From: Rubrivivax sp.
Lineage (GTDB): Bacteria > Pseudomonadota > Gammaproteobacteria > Burkholderiales > Burkholderiaceae_C
Assembly: GCA_004210455.1 (NCBI GenBank)
Contig: SEFA01000032.1
Location: forward strand, 1 to 64,000
DNA: 64,000 bases
Reading direction: 5' to 3'
The first letter of the stretch is position 1. Each line of letters begins with the position of its first letter. The notes under the pieces are model-generated. The model was given only the letters and a program-made list of their open reading frames with translations, searched no databases and was not told the DNA's origin. Below, in pieces: positions 36,954 through 46,936 of the stretch. Made by a program: the position numbers and the translations under genes.

Positions 36954-37093
36954 GGGGCCTCCTGGCGAAATCCTGATGAGATCCTGGCGAATCGGTGATC
37001 GATCCGGCGGTCCAAGATAAGCGCCTTGGCGGCGCACCGCAAGCCCCCGCAAGACCCGACCCCCAAAAGGGTGAGACCCGCGACGTGCCCGAT

Positions 37094-37624
37094 TCAGGCG
37101 GGATGGGTCAGGTCGCGCAGATGGGTGGGGCCGGCGCGGCGTTCGATCTCGGCGAGCAGGTCGCGGCCCCAGCCCATCGCGAAGAGTGCTTCCCCGACGA
37201 CGAACATCGGCCCGACGAGCAGGCCGATCAGGTCGTCGACGAAGGCGGGCTTGCGGCCCTCGTAATAGTGACCGATGAACTGGATGATCCAGCCGACCAG
37301 GAAGCTGCCCAGGCCCCACGCGAGCCAGCCGCCGACCGATCCCGCGGCCAGCGGATGCGCCAGCCCCATCAGCACCGCGTTGACGAGCGCGGTGGACAGG
37401 CCCAGCACGAAGTTGCCGCGCGTGAGATACCAGATCGTGGCGGCGCCCCAGACCACCCAGGCGGCGGACACGGTCCAGTCGGCGACGTGGAATTGCGCCC
37501 GCGCCAGCAGCACGCCGATCGCGAAGACGATCAGCGGAATGCCGACGAAATGCGTGGCGATGTTGCGGCGGTCGCGGTGGTAGGCGGCGTACTGCGCCAT
37601 CAGGTCGTTGGCTTGACGTGCCAT
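37094..37624 (-). CDS. Mpo1-like/DUF962 membrane protein
   Basis: 176 residues, beginning MARQANDLMAQYAAYHRDRR followed by NIATHFVGIPLIVFAIGVLL and later FIGHYYEGRKPA, the His-containing motifs of the Mpo1/YGL010w family (yeast member is an Fe2+-dependent dioxygenase for 2-hydroxy fatty acids). About five membrane segments. Bacterial function not established. Standalone, divergent from the YceI gene. Confidence 0.88.
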   Translation of the reverse strand: MARQANDLMAQYAAYHRDRRNIATHFVGIPLIVFAIGVLLARAQFHVADWTVSAAWVVWGAATIWYLTRGNFVLGLSTALVNAVLMGLAHPLAAGSVGGWLAWGLGSFLVGWIIQFIGHYYEGRKPAFVDDLIGLLVGPMFVVGEALFAMGWGRDLLAEIERRAGPTHLRDLTHPA

Positions 37625-37753
37625 GGCAGTCTCCGTGCGAGGTGTCGTCGTGATGTCGCAATGCTAGTGCGACCCGCTTGTTTGTGCAGTTCAGAATGCA
37701 AGTCTGACCACTCTTGGTTTACCCCTATGCAAGTGTTGACGCGGGCAAGCGAG

Positions 37754-38569
37754 ATGCCTCCGGTGCCGTGGCGCCGGGGCGCGCGGGGTTCGGCCGGCGC
37801 GGCGATCGTCGTGGCGGCGCTGTCGGTCGCGGGATGCGGCAGTGCACCAATCGCGCCGCCGCCGGTGTCGACGACGGACGGCACCGCATCGGGACCCTCG
37901 GCGACGGCACCTGGCGCTGAAGCGCCGCCGTCTTCCTGTCCCACCTGGCTCGCAGCGCAGCAGCGCGGCGAGGGGCGGCTCTACCGCGTCGACGCGGCGG
38001 GCTCGCAGGTGCGGATCCATGTCTTCCGCGCCGGCCGGCTCGCCAAGGTCGGCCACAACCATGTGCTGGGGGTCGATCGGCTCGACGGCCAGCTCTTCCT
38101 GCCGGCCGACGGCATCGCCGGCGCCGGGGTCGAACTAGGGTTCCGGCTCGACGACGTCGGCATCGACAAGCCCGAATGGCGCGCCGGCCTCGGTCCCGAA
38201 TTCGCCAGCGTGCCCACGGCCTCCGACGTCGCCGGCACACGGACCAACATGCTCCGCGCCATCGACGGCGAACGCTTCCCGACGATCTCGATGCGCAGCA
38301 CCGCGGTCGCAGGCGCCTTCCCGGTCCTGGCGGTGAAGCTCGCGGTGCGGTGGCACGGGCAGGTCCGCGAGATCGACGTCCCTGTGCGCGTCGACCGGCC
38401 TTCGGGGGAAGCGGCGCTGCGGGCGCAGGGCGCGCTGGTCCTTCGCCAGAGCGAGTTCGGGATCACCCCGTTCTCCGTCTTCGGCGGGCTGCTCGCCATC
38501 CAGGACGAGCTGACGGTGGAGGTCGACGTGGCGGCCCGGCCGGCGACGGCCTGCCCCGAGTCCCGCTAG
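37754..38569 (+). CDS. YceI-family lipoprotein
   Basis: About 271 residues: leader with RRGARGSAGAAIVVAALSVAGC giving a lipobox VAGC, a Pro/Thr/Ser-rich linker, then a YceI lipocalin-like beta-barrel (YRVDAAGSQVRIHVFRAGRL, VGHNHVLGVDRLDGQLFLP, FGITPFSVFGGLLAIQDEL). The family binds isoprenoid lipids. Start uncertain: 37754 or an in-frame ATG at 37727 nine codons earlier. Ends overlapping the convergent GNAT gene by four bases. Confidence 0.82.
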   Translation: MPPVPWRRGARGSAGAAIVVAALSVAGCGSAPIAPPPVSTTDGTASGPSATAPGAEAPPSSCPTWLAAQQRGEGRLYRVDAAGSQVRIHVFRAGRLAKVGHNHVLGVDRLDGQLFLPADGIAGAGVELGFRLDDVGIDKPEWRAGLGPEFASVPTASDVAGTRTNMLRAIDGERFPTISMRSTAVAGAFPVLAVKLAVRWHGQVREIDVPVRVDRPSGEAALRAQGALVLRQSEFGITPFSVFGGLLAIQDELTVEVDVAARPATACPESR

Positions 38570-39090
38570 TCCCGCAGATCGAGGCTCATCAGGTCCTTGG
38601 CGTAGTAGCGGCCGTCGGACAGGCGGATGGCGCGGGGCAGGTGACCGTAGCGCGTGAAGCCGGCCTGGCGGTAGACCGCGATCGCGGCCTGGTTGCCGGC
38701 GGTGACGCTCAAGGTGACCGATTCCAGGCGCGGCTCGCGGCGCAGCAGCGCCAGGGCCTGCTGCAGCAGGCGCTTGCCGATGCCGCGCCCGCGGAAGTCG
38801 TCGTCCACCATCATCCCGATCAGGTGGGCGATGTGCATGACCTTCTTGCGGTTCTCGTGCTCGCAGGTCAACGCGCCGACGAGGCGCTCGCCCTGCCACG
38901 CGCCGATGGTGAACAGCGACTTGCCGCCCGCCTGCGGGTGCAGCCGCACGCGGTAGCTCGCCGCCTCGCGCGCGCGCTCGGTCTCCGCGTCGGAGGTGAA
39001 GGCCTGCTCGTGCCGACTCAACATCGCGTCGCGCAGGGCCTTGTAGGCGGGCAGATCGCCCTCGCCCAGCAGGCGCAACGTGACCGGCAC
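38566..39090 (-). CDS. GNAT N-acetyltransferase
   Basis: About 174 residues with a GNAT core: VTLRLLGEGDLPAYKALRDA, HIAHLIGMMVDDDFRGRGIGKRLL (acetyl-CoA pyrophosphate loop R-G-x-G-I-G) and GNQAAIAVYRQAGFTRYG. Substrate unknown. The frame is open through the 3' end of mobA; I use a GTG at 39090, just after the mobA stop, because the fold begins there. An ATG at 39171 would overlap mobA by about 65 bases. Confidence 0.82.
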   Translation of the reverse strand: MPVTLRLLGEGDLPAYKALRDAMLSRHEQAFTSDAETERAREAASYRVRLHPQAGGKSLFTIGAWQGERLVGALTCEHENRKKVMHIAHLIGMMVDDDFRGRGIGKRLLQQALALLRREPRLESVTLSVTAGNQAAIAVYRQAGFTRYGHLPRAIRLSDGRYYAKDLMSLDLRD

Positions 39091-39106
39091 ACCGATGTGG
39101 TCGGCG

Positions 39107-39724
39107 CTATCGGAGTCGTTCAAGTCGTTCAAGCTCGCTCCTGTCGTTGATGTTGGCGAAGGCGTGCGCATCCCCTGGACGATCGAACGTGACCCTCGCC
39201 AGCGCCAGGCTGGACAACCAGCCTTCGACGCGCCGTTCGCCCGCATGCAACGCGGCGGCCAGCGATGCCCGATGGCGGCCATGGATCAGACTCGCGAGGG
39301 GCTGACTGCGCAAGGGCTCGCCCGGTGCCTCGCGGCCCAGCGCCATGGCGGCCGTCTGTCCCGGGGCGAGGCCCCCTGCCAGGGAGACGAGGAGGTCCTC
39401 GGGCAACCACGGGCTGTCGCCGCTGACGACGAGCAGCCACGCGTCGTTCTCCCCGGAGGCGTCCAGCACCTCCAGTCCGGCCAGGATCCCCGCGAGCGGT
39501 CCAGGAAAGTCCGGGAGCGTGTCCTCGAGGACCGGGTGGCCCAGGCGACGGTACTCGTCGAGGTGGCGGTTGGCGCTGACGAGCACGCGACCGGCGGTCT
39601 GCGGCGCGATGCGCCCGAGCACGTGCTCGACGAGGGGCCGTCCCTGGAAGGGCTGGAGTGGCTTGTCGACGCCGCCCATGCGCGTGGCGCGACCGCCACA
39701 GAGGAGCAGCGCGGTGGCGCGCAT
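39107..39724 (-). CDS. mobA: Molybdenum cofactor guanylyltransferase
   Basis: 205 residues. Attaches GMP to Mo-molybdopterin to form MGD, needed by the bis-MGD enzyme FdnG. Seen: nucleotidyltransferase loop LLLCGGRATRMGGVDKPLQP (the usual AGG is CGG), LVVSGDSPWLP. The start is joined to the moaA stop as TGATG. Confidence 0.93.
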   Translation of the reverse strand: MRATALLLCGGRATRMGGVDKPLQPFQGRPLVEHVLGRIAPQTAGRVLVSANRHLDEYRRLGHPVLEDTLPDFPGPLAGILAGLEVLDASGENDAWLLVVSGDSPWLPEDLLVSLAGGLAPGQTAAMALGREAPGEPLRSQPLASLIHGRHRASLAAALHAGERRVEGWLSSLALARVTFDRPGDAHAFANINDRSELERLERLR

Positions 39725-40860
39725 CAGCCGCCGATGTAGTGCATCTCGACGCGGCGCGCCGGGCCGGCGTCCGCGTCGGCCGGGAGGCTGGCACGCAGCT
39801 CGGAGTAGCGGTCGTTGCGCCGTGTCCAGAGCGCGCCGAGCGCGGCGGCGATCTCGTCGTCGGTGCGCGCGTCGTGGACGGCGTCGCCGCGCAGCAGGGC
39901 GCGCAGGTCGTGGCCGTCGCCGGCGAAGAGGCAGGTGTAGAGCCGACCCTCGGTCGACAGCCGCGCACGGTTGCAATCGCCGCAGAAGGCCTGCGTGACG
40001 CTGGAGATCAGGCCGATCTCGCCGCTGCCGTCGGCGTAACCCCAGCGGGTGGCGGTTTCGCCTTCCGACGAGGGGGCGAGCGGGACCAGATCGGCGTCCT
40101 CGCGCAGGCGGGCCAGGACCTCGGCGGACGGCAGCACTTCGTCCATGCGCCAGCCGTTGCTCATGCCGACGTCCATGTACTCGATGAAGCGCAGCACCAC
40201 GCCGGTGCCGCGGAAGTGGCGCGCCATCGGGACGATCTGGTCGTCGTTGGTGCCGCGCTTGACGACCATGTTGACCTTGATCGGCGCCAGGCCCACGGCC
40301 TGCGCGGTCTCGATGCCGTGCAGCACGTCGGCGACGGGGAAGTCCACGTCGTTCATGCGGCGGAAGATGGCGTCGTCGAGCGCGTCCAGGCTGACCGTGA
40401 CGCGCTGGAGTCCGGCGTCCTTGAGCGCCTGCGCCTTGCGGGCGAGCAGCGAGCCGTTGGTGGTCAGCGTGAGGTCGAGCGGCTGTCCGTCGGGTGTGCG
40501 CAGTCCGGCCAACTGGGCGATCAGCGCTTCGAGGTGGCGACGCAGCAGCGGTTCGCCGCCCGTCAGCCGCAGTTTCTGGACGCCGAGCTGGGCGAAGACG
40601 CGGGCCAGCCGGGTGATCTCCTCGAAGGAGAGCAGGTCGCGGTGAGGGAGGAAGGCGTAGTCCTTGTCGAACACGTCCTTGGGCATGCAGTAGCTGCATC
40701 GGAAGTTGCAGCGGTCGGTGACGGAGATCCGCAGGTCGCGCAGCGGCCGGCCGCGCGCGTCCAGCCACGGGCCGCTGCGGGGCGGCGGCAGCGGATGCGG
40801 CACGGGAGGCGTCCGCCCGATCTGGCGAAGATCGAGCAGCGGAATCACACCATCGGTCAT
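39724..40860 (-). CDS. moaA: GTP 3',8-cyclase
   Basis: 378 residues. Radical-SAM enzyme for the first step of molybdopterin synthesis. CNFRCSYC at residues 51-58 binds the SAM cluster; [17 protein letters not shown] and the second cluster region [19 protein letters not shown] follow. The C-terminus ends HYIGG, the conserved double-glycine type end. Start at 40860 by homology; the open frame upstream is unconserved. Coupled to mobA. Confidence 0.95.
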   Translation of the reverse strand: MTDGVIPLLDLRQIGRTPPVPHPLPPPRSGPWLDARGRPLRDLRISVTDRCNFRCSYCMPKDVFDKDYAFLPHRDLLSFEEITRLARVFAQLGVQKLRLTGGEPLLRRHLEALIAQLAGLRTPDGQPLDLTLTTNGSLLARKAQALKDAGLQRVTVSLDALDDAIFRRMNDVDFPVADVLHGIETAQAVGLAPIKVNMVVKRGTNDDQIVPMARHFRGTGVVLRFIEYMDVGMSNGWRMDEVLPSAEVLARLREDADLVPLAPSSEGETATRWGYADGSGEIGLISSVTQAFCGDCNRARLSTEGRLYTCLFAGDGHDLRALLRGDAVHDARTDDEIAAALGALWTRRNDRYSELRASLPADADAGPARRVEMHYIGG

Positions 40861-41033
40861 GACCCGGATTGTGCCGCCGTCGGCCCGCCCGCGCCCGCGG
40901 AGGCCCTTCCCCGAGCACTGTGCTCCTCGGCCAGGGGCGGCGTCGTGCGCTTCGACGCTGAGCGGCATTCGCCCTCGTCACCCTGTAGGACTTGTCACTT
41001 GCACGACCGATCCGGCGGCGTTCGAATCGCGGG

Positions 41034-41996
41034 ATGAGCCTGACCCCCACGACCGTGGTCCATGCGGACCTGGCCAGCTTCGTCTCCTTCGGCGAAGCCC
41101 TCACCGACATGATCCGCGTCGGCCCCGACGACTGGCGCAGCCGCAGCGGCGGCTCGCCCTGGAACGTGGCCATCGCGATGTCGCGCCTGGGCCAGCTCAG
41201 CGCCTTCGCGGGCGGCATCAGCAAGGATGCCTTCGGCCAGGCGATCTGGCAGGCCAGCGCCGACGCCAGCCTGGACCTGCGCTTCATCCAGCAGTTCGCG
41301 AAATCGCCGCTGGTGGCCTACGTCCATCAGGTCGACCCGCCCGAGTACGCCTTCGTCGGCGACGACAGCGCCGACCTGCACTTCCGTCCCCATGCGCTGC
41401 CCGCCGGTTGGCGTCGCGCGCTGCGCTGGGCGCATTTCGGTTCGATCAGCCTGACCCGCGAACCGCTGGCGGCGCGGCTGATCGCGCTGGCCGAGTCCCT
41501 CAAGGACGAGGGCGTGCGCATCAGCTACGACCCGAACTACCGCATGTCCATGGACTCGCGCTACGACCGCACGCTGGAGCGCATGTGCCGGCTGGCGGAC
41601 GTCATCAAGGTGTCGGACGAGGACCTCCGCGGCCTGTTCCGCAGCCGCGACCACCATCTCGGGCTGGCGCAGATCTCAGCCTGGAATCCGCGCGCGATCG
41701 TGATGCTGACGCTCGGCGAACGCGGCGCGCAGCTGTTCCATCCGAAGGCGGACCTGAGCGCCTCACCGCCGCCGCTGGCGCACGTCGTGGACACCATCGG
41801 CGCCGGCGACGCCGCGATGGCCGGGCTGCTCTACAGCCTGATGAACGGCGGCACGCAGGATCCCGAGGACCCGCTGCGCTGGGCCGTGGCCGCTGGCGCA
41901 GCCTCGTGCGCTGGCGCTGGCGTGCACGGGTTGTCGGCCGGGCTCGTCACCTCGCTCATCGATCAGGTGCAGGTCCGTCGCGCCGAGATGGCGTAG
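41034..41996 (+). CDS. PfkB-family carbohydrate kinase
   Basis: 320 residues: FVSFGEALTDMI, the sugar-binding SGGSPWNVAIAMSRLG, and the ATP/anion-hole signature DTIGAGDAAMAGLLYSL. Probably a fructokinase or related sugar kinase; specificity cannot be fixed. Standalone, divergent from moaA across 173 bases. Confidence 0.92.
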   Translation: MSLTPTTVVHADLASFVSFGEALTDMIRVGPDDWRSRSGGSPWNVAIAMSRLGQLSAFAGGISKDAFGQAIWQASADASLDLRFIQQFAKSPLVAYVHQVDPPEYAFVGDDSADLHFRPHALPAGWRRALRWAHFGSISLTREPLAARLIALAESLKDEGVRISYDPNYRMSMDSRYDRTLERMCRLADVIKVSDEDLRGLFRSRDHHLGLAQISAWNPRAIVMLTLGERGAQLFHPKADLSASPPPLAHVVDTIGAGDAAMAGLLYSLMNGGTQDPEDPLRWAVAAGAASCAGAGVHGLSAGLVTSLIDQVQVRRAEMA

Positions 41997-42053
41997 CCAT
42001 CGGGGCAGAAGGGCGAGTGCGAGCGCCGGTGCAGGCGACCCCCTGAGCCCGCC

Positions 42054-43256
42054 TCATGACCTCGGACGGTCGCGTCCTGCAATCCAGAACCCGAACTGCC
42101 CCACCAGTCCCGCGCCGCTGAGCGTGAGCGCCGCCGCCAGCGCCGGATCGCCACCCAGGCCGACCAGCGACGAGCACACCGCTCCCACCGCCATCTGCAT
42201 GCAGCCGTAGAGCCCCGAGGCGGAACCCGTGACCGTCGGATCGACGCTGATCGCCTGCGTCAGCGCGGCCGGCGACGACAGCCCCGCGCCCAGCGTGAAG
42301 AGGAACATCGTGCCCACCGTCCCCGCGACGGTGAGCTGGTCCAGCAGCACGAGCCCGAGCAGCGCCAGCGCCGCCGCCACGCTGACCGCATTCGCCCCGA
42401 TCAGCAGCGGCCGTAGCGGAAATCGCCGCAGCAGCCGCGTTGCCAGCATGCTGCCCAGCCAGATGCCCGAGACCAGCATGGCCAGGCACCAGCCGACCTC
42501 ATGCGCCGGACGGTGCAACTGGTCGACGAAGATGAAGGGCGCGGCCGCGATGAAGGCGTACATCGCCGTCGTCGCGCAACCGCCGCCGACGCTGTAGCCG
42601 AGGAAGGCCGGCGAGCGCAGCAGTCCGGCATAGGCGTGCGCGAGGCTGCGCAGGTCCTGCGCCTGCGCATGACGCCCGGTCTCCGGCAACTGGCGCCAGG
42701 CCACCAACATGGCCGCCACGCCAAGGACGGTGAGCGCGATCAGGATGCTGCGCCAGCCCAGCGCCGGCGCCATCGCCGCGCCGATGATGGGCGCGATGCC
42801 CGGCGCGATCGTCACGATCAGGTTGACCGACGCCATGCGGCTGGCCGCGTCCGCGGTCGTGGAGGTGTCGCGCACGATCGCCCGCGCCAGCACCATGCCC
42901 GAGCAGCCGCCCAGCGCCTGCAGCAGCCGCGCGGCGATCAGCATCCCGGCGGTCGGCGCCAGCGACGCGGCCAGCCCCGCCAGTGTGTAGAGACCGAGTC
43001 CGGCCAACAGCACGGGCCGGCGACCGTATCGATCTGCGAGCGGGCCGTAGACGAGTTGACCCGCCGCGAGTCCCGCAATGTAGAGGCTGATGCTGAGCTG
43101 CAGCGCATGCGGACTCGCGCCGAGGTCGGCGGCCGCCAGCGGCAGCGCCGGCACGAAGACGTGCATCGCCAGCGTGCTGCAGACGATGAACAGCGCCGGC
43201 AGCCACAGCGGCACCTCCGGGCGGGGCACAGGCAGCGGAGCGGCGGCGGACGTCAT
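42054..43256 (-). CDS. Bcr/CflA-type MFS multidrug efflux protein
   Basis: 400 residues, twelve predicted helices, with the drug:H+ antiporter motif A GPLADRYGRRPVLL between helices 2 and 3 and LQALGGCSGMVLARAIVRD typical of the Bcr/CflA group. Start at MTSAAAPLPVPRPEVP (43256); the frame extends upstream without conservation. Confidence 0.92.
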   Translation of the reverse strand: MTSAAAPLPVPRPEVPLWLPALFIVCSTLAMHVFVPALPLAAADLGASPHALQLSISLYIAGLAAGQLVYGPLADRYGRRPVLLAGLGLYTLAGLAASLAPTAGMLIAARLLQALGGCSGMVLARAIVRDTSTTADAASRMASVNLIVTIAPGIAPIIGAAMAPALGWRSILIALTVLGVAAMLVAWRQLPETGRHAQAQDLRSLAHAYAGLLRSPAFLGYSVGGGCATTAMYAFIAAAPFIFVDQLHRPAHEVGWCLAMLVSGIWLGSMLATRLLRRFPLRPLLIGANAVSVAAALALLGLVLLDQLTVAGTVGTMFLFTLGAGLSSPAALTQAISVDPTVTGSASGLYGCMQMAVGAVCSSLVGLGGDPALAAALTLSGAGLVGQFGFWIAGRDRPRS

Positions 43257-43350
43257 GACGACCGATTCTTCCAGTCGCGCGCCTGCAGCGGGGGACCCGC
43301 GAGGGACGCCGCGTGCGAGCGACGATCGCGTACTGCGTGCGCGGGCGCAG

Positions 43351-43378
43351 GGCAACTGGCAACTGGCAACTGGCAACT
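43351..43378. repeat. Four copies of the 7-mer GGCAACT
   Basis: GGCAACT repeated four times in the 128-bp gap between the 3' end of paaY and the 5' end of the efflux gene. Short variable-number-type repeat, no coding role seen. Confidence 0.9.
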
Positions 43379-43384
43379 GGCGAC

Positions 43385-43996
43385 CTAAGCCTCGCCGTCG
43401 CGCTTCGTCGCCACCAGCGTCTTCGGCCCGCCGACCTGCAGGCGAGGGCGGTCCGCTTCCTCCTCGGTCAGCGGTTGGACTTCGACCAGGCTCGCATGAC
43501 TGCGTTTCGCCAGGTCCTGGTAGGTCTCGGTGCCGACGCGCTTCCAGCGGATCTCGTCCTCGGTCAGCGGACGCATCACCTTCGCAGGCAGGCCCGCGAT
43601 GAGTGACCTCTCCGGCAGCTGGAGCCCCGCCCGCACGAACGCGCAGGCCGCGACGATGCTGTAAGCGCCGACCTCGGCCTCGTCCATCACGACCGCGTTC
43701 ATGCCCACCAGCGCGTCGTGGCGCACCATACAGCCGTGCAGCACCGCCCCGTGGCCGATGTGTCCGTTCGTCTCCACCACCGTGTCCGAGTCCGGGAACC
43801 CATGGATCACGCAGGTGTCCTGCACGTTGGCCCCGTCCATCAGCCGGATGCGGCCGAAGTCCCCCCTCAGCGAGGCGCAGGGCCCCACATAACAACCCGG
43901 ACCCACGATCACGTCCCCGATCAGCACCGCCGTCGGGTGGACGTAGGCGCTCGGATGGACGACCGGCGACAGGCCGTCGATGGCGTAGCAGGGCAT
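43385..43996 (-). CDS. paaY: Phenylacetate pathway hexapeptide protein PaaY
   Basis: 203 residues with left-handed beta-helix hexapeptide repeats ([20 protein letters not shown] and following), the gamma carbonic-anhydrase-like fold of PaaY, a thioesterase that hydrolyses dead-end CoA adducts of the phenylacetate pathway. Start [15 protein letters not shown] at 43996. Divergent from paaG across a shared regulatory region. Confidence 0.93.
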   Translation of the reverse strand: MPCYAIDGLSPVVHPSAYVHPTAVLIGDVIVGPGCYVGPCASLRGDFGRIRLMDGANVQDTCVIHGFPDSDTVVETNGHIGHGAVLHGCMVRHDALVGMNAVVMDEAEVGAYSIVAACAFVRAGLQLPERSLIAGLPAKVMRPLTEDEIRWKRVGTETYQDLAKRSHASLVEVQPLTEEEADRPRLQVGGPKTLVATKRDGEA

Positions 43997-44037
43997 GGAA
44001 TGACTCCTATCTAGGTGGTAACCCCAGGTTTCCGACC

Positions 44038-44083
44038 TTGTCTTGCGATGCGATGGCTCGTAGTATCTACCGACCGGTCGGTA
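44038..44083 (+). promoter_or_regulatory. paaG promoter with PaaR-type operator
   Basis: TTGTCT (-35, 44038-44043), a 17-bp spacer, TAGTAT (-10, 44061-44066), then the perfect 16-bp palindrome TACCGACCGGTCGGTA at 44068-44083 covering the predicted transcription start. The palindrome resembles the ACCGACCGGTCGGT-type sites of TetR-family PaaR/PfmR regulators, so repression lifted by phenylacetyl-CoA is expected. It may also control paaY on the other strand. Confidence 0.8.
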
Positions 44084-44147
44084 AATAGAAGCCGACCCAC
44101 AAAAGCTGAAAAAGCTGAATCCATCGACGGCCGAGGAGACAAGCCGA

Positions 44148-45020
44148 ATGAGCACCGCCACCACGATCCCCTCCACCGCTGCCGAAGACAGTCCGCTGCT
44201 GACCAGCACCGAGGGCGCCGTCCGCGTCCTCACGCTGAACCGGCCGCAGGCCTTGAACGCGTTCACGACCGGCCTGCTCGGCCAGTTGCGCGTCGCGCTC
44301 GACGAGGCGGCGCACGACGGGGCCGTGCGCGCGGTGCTCATCACCGGCTCCGGGCGCGCGTTCTGCGCGGGCCAGGACCTGTCGGACCCCCACATCAAGC
44401 CGGAGTTCGACGAGCACGCGGATCCGGCGGCGTCTGCCGACGACCGCAAGAAGCCCAAGGCCAAGGACATCGGCAACCTGCTCGACCACTACTACATCCC
44501 GCTGGCGCTGCGTCTGCGCAGCATGCCGGTGCCCACGATCTGCGCCGTCAACGGCGTCGCCGCCGGCGCGGGCGCGAACTTCGCGCTTGGCTGCGACCTC
44601 GTGCTCGCAGGGCAGTCGGCGTCCTTCATCCAGGCGTTCTCGAAGATCGGGCTGGTGCCCGACTGCGGCGGCACCTGGCTGTTGACGCGTCTCGTGGGCC
44701 GCGCCCGCGCGATGCAGCTGGCGCTGCTCGGCGACAAGCTGCCCGCCGCCGACGCGCAGTCCTGGGGCCTGATCGCCCGCTGCGTCGCCGATGCCGAGCT
44801 GCAAAGCGAGGCCATGGCCACCGCGCAGAAGCTCGCGAAGATGCCGACCAAGGCGCTGGTGCAGACCCGCGAGGCGCTCGACGCCTCGATGGACCTGGAG
44901 TTCGAGGACGCCCTCAAGCTCGAGGCCCGGCTGCAGAGTCAGCTCGGCTACGCGCACGACTATCTGGAAGGCGCCGCGGCTTTCCTGACCAAGCGCGCCC
45001 CGAGCTTCAAGGACCGCTGA
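44148..45020 (+). CDS. paaG: 1,2-epoxyphenylacetyl-CoA isomerase
   Basis: 290 residues, crotonase fold ([67 protein letters not shown]). Converts ring 1,2-epoxyphenylacetyl-CoA to the oxepin. A polar insertion of about 20 residues ([18 protein letters not shown]) makes it longer than E. coli PaaG (262). First gene of the main operon; stop shared with the paaI start (TGATG). Confidence 0.94.
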   Translation: MSTATTIPSTAAEDSPLLTSTEGAVRVLTLNRPQALNAFTTGLLGQLRVALDEAAHDGAVRAVLITGSGRAFCAGQDLSDPHIKPEFDEHADPAASADDRKKPKAKDIGNLLDHYYIPLALRLRSMPVPTICAVNGVAAGAGANFALGCDLVLAGQSASFIQAFSKIGLVPDCGGTWLLTRLVGRARAMQLALLGDKLPAADAQSWGLIARCVADAELQSEAMATAQKLAKMPTKALVQTREALDASMDLEFEDALKLEARLQSQLGYAHDYLEGAAAFLTKRAPSFKDR

Positions 45021-45487
45021 TGAGTGCGCCCCCGGATCCGCGTGTGGAGGCGCAACGCGTGGCCGAAGCGGTCCGCGACACCATGTTCGCCAACGACCGC
45101 GCGTCCAAGAGCCTGGGCATGCGCATCGAGGCCATCGGCCCCGGCACCGCGACGCTGTCGATGACGGTGCGCGAGGACATGCTCAACGGCTTCGACATCT
45201 GCCACGGCGGCTTCGTCACGACGCTGGCCGATTCGTGTTTCGCCTTCGCCTGCAACTCGCACAACGAGGTGACGGTGGCCTCCGGCTTCGCGATCGACAT
45301 CGTCGCGCCGTCCCGACTGGGCGACGTGCTGACGGCGAGTGCCGTCGAGACCTCGCTGGCCGGGCGCACCGGCGTCTACGACATCCGCATTACCAATCAA
45401 CGCGACGAATTGATCGCGGTCTTCCGGGGCCGTTCCTATCGCATCAAGGGCAGGCCCGTGGTGCCGGAACTTGCTGCCGCGCGCTGA
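45020..45487 (+). CDS. paaI: Hydroxyphenylacetyl-CoA thioesterase
   Basis: 155 residues, hot-dog fold with the active-site segment ICHGGFVTTLADSCFAFACN. Hydrolyses CoA esters that clog the pathway. Start overlaps the paaG stop by one base. Confidence 0.93.
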   Translation: MSAPPDPRVEAQRVAEAVRDTMFANDRASKSLGMRIEAIGPGTATLSMTVREDMLNGFDICHGGFVTTLADSCFAFACNSHNEVTVASGFAIDIVAPSRLGDVLTASAVETSLAGRTGVYDIRITNQRDELIAVFRGRSYRIKGRPVVPELAAAR

Positions 45488-45546
45488 GACGCCGGCAGCC
45501 CGGAACGACGAGTCAGGTCAGAAGACAGGTCAGGAGACAGACCCCC

Positions 45547-46857
45547 ATGACGGTGAAGACCTTCCAGCCCGAACACCTCGAGCCCATCGAGCGCGCCAGC
45601 CAGGACGAGCTGCGCGCGCTGCAGCTGCAGCGCCTGAAGTGGTCGCTGAAGCACGCCTACGAGAACGTGCCGCACTACCAGGCCGCCTTCGATGCGAAGG
45701 GCGTTCATCCGGACGACCTGAAGGACCTGGCCGACCTGCGCCTGTTCCCGTTCACGACGAAGAAGGACCTGCGCGACAACTACCCGTTCGGCCTCTTCGC
45801 CGTGCCGCGCGAGCAGGTGGTGCGGGTGCATGCGTCGTCGGGCACGACCGGCAAGCCGACCGTCGTCGGCTACACGCAGCAGGACATCGACACCTGGGCC
45901 GACCTGGTCGCGCGATCGCTGCGCGCCGCCGGCACGCGCCAGGGCGACATCGTCCACATCGCCTACGGCTACGGCCTGTTCACCGGCGGGCTGGGCGCGC
46001 ATTACGGCGCCGAGCGGCTGGGCTGCACCGTCATCCCGATGTCGGGCGGCCAGACCGAGAAGCAGGTCCAGCTGATCCAGGACTTCAAGCCCGACGTCAT
46101 CATGGTCACGCCGAGCTACATGCAGGTGATCGTCGAGGAATTCGTGCGCCAGGGCCTGGACCCGCGCGCGTCCTCGCTGAAGACCGGCGTCTTCGGGGCC
46201 GAGCCCTGGACCGAGGCCATGCGCCGCGAGATCGAGCAGAAGGCCGGCATCGACGCGGTCGACATCTACGGCCTGTCCGAGGTGATGGGGCCGGGCGTTG
46301 CCAGCGAATGCATCGAGACCAAGGACGGTCCGGTGATCTGGGAGGACCACTTCTATCCCGAGATCATCGATCCCGAGACCGGCGAGGTGCTGCCCGAGGG
46401 CTCCGAAGGGGAACTGGTGTTCACCTCGCTGAGCAAGGAGGCGCTGCCGGTGATCCGCTACCGCACGCGCGACCTGACGCGCCTGCTGCCGCCGACCGCG
46501 CGCAGCATGCGCCGCATGGGCAAGATCGTCGGCCGCAGCGACGACATGCTGATCATCCGCGGCGTCAACCTGTTCCCGACGCAGATCGAGGAACTGGTGC
46601 TCGCCGAGCCTGGCCTGTCGGGCCAGTACCAGATCGTCGTCAGCCGCAACGGCCACCTCGACGAGGTCGAGGTGCGCTGCGAGCTGTCCGCCGCGGGCGG
46701 CGGCGACGCGTCGGCGATGTCGAAGTCGCTGCAGCACCGCATCAAGACGCTGATCGGCGTGTCGACCCGCGTGACGGTCGGCGCGCCGGATTCGATTGAG
46801 AGAACGCTGGTGGGCAAGGCCCGCCGCGTCGTGGACCAAAGACCGAAGAACTCGTAA
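45547..46857 (+). CDS. paaK: Phenylacetate-CoA ligase
   Basis: 436 residues. Adenylate-forming enzyme that activates phenylacetate. P-loop [17 protein letters not shown] near residue 97, [15 protein letters not shown], and [20 protein letters not shown] at the hinge. Start at 45547; the longer open frame runs back into paaI. Confidence 0.96.
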   Translation: MTVKTFQPEHLEPIERASQDELRALQLQRLKWSLKHAYENVPHYQAAFDAKGVHPDDLKDLADLRLFPFTTKKDLRDNYPFGLFAVPREQVVRVHASSGTTGKPTVVGYTQQDIDTWADLVARSLRAAGTRQGDIVHIAYGYGLFTGGLGAHYGAERLGCTVIPMSGGQTEKQVQLIQDFKPDVIMVTPSYMQVIVEEFVRQGLDPRASSLKTGVFGAEPWTEAMRREIEQKAGIDAVDIYGLSEVMGPGVASECIETKDGPVIWEDHFYPEIIDPETGEVLPEGSEGELVFTSLSKEALPVIRYRTRDLTRLLPPTARSMRRMGKIVGRSDDMLIIRGVNLFPTQIEELVLAEPGLSGQYQIVVSRNGHLDEVEVRCELSAAGGGDASAMSKSLQHRIKTLIGVSTRVTVGAPDSIERTLVGKARRVVDQRPKNS

Positions 46858-46936
46858 CCCGTCGGACGACGATCCGATGGCCACGCGGCGGCGCCCCACA
46901 AGGACGCCGCTTCGAAGCAGGAAGCAAGGAGCATCC

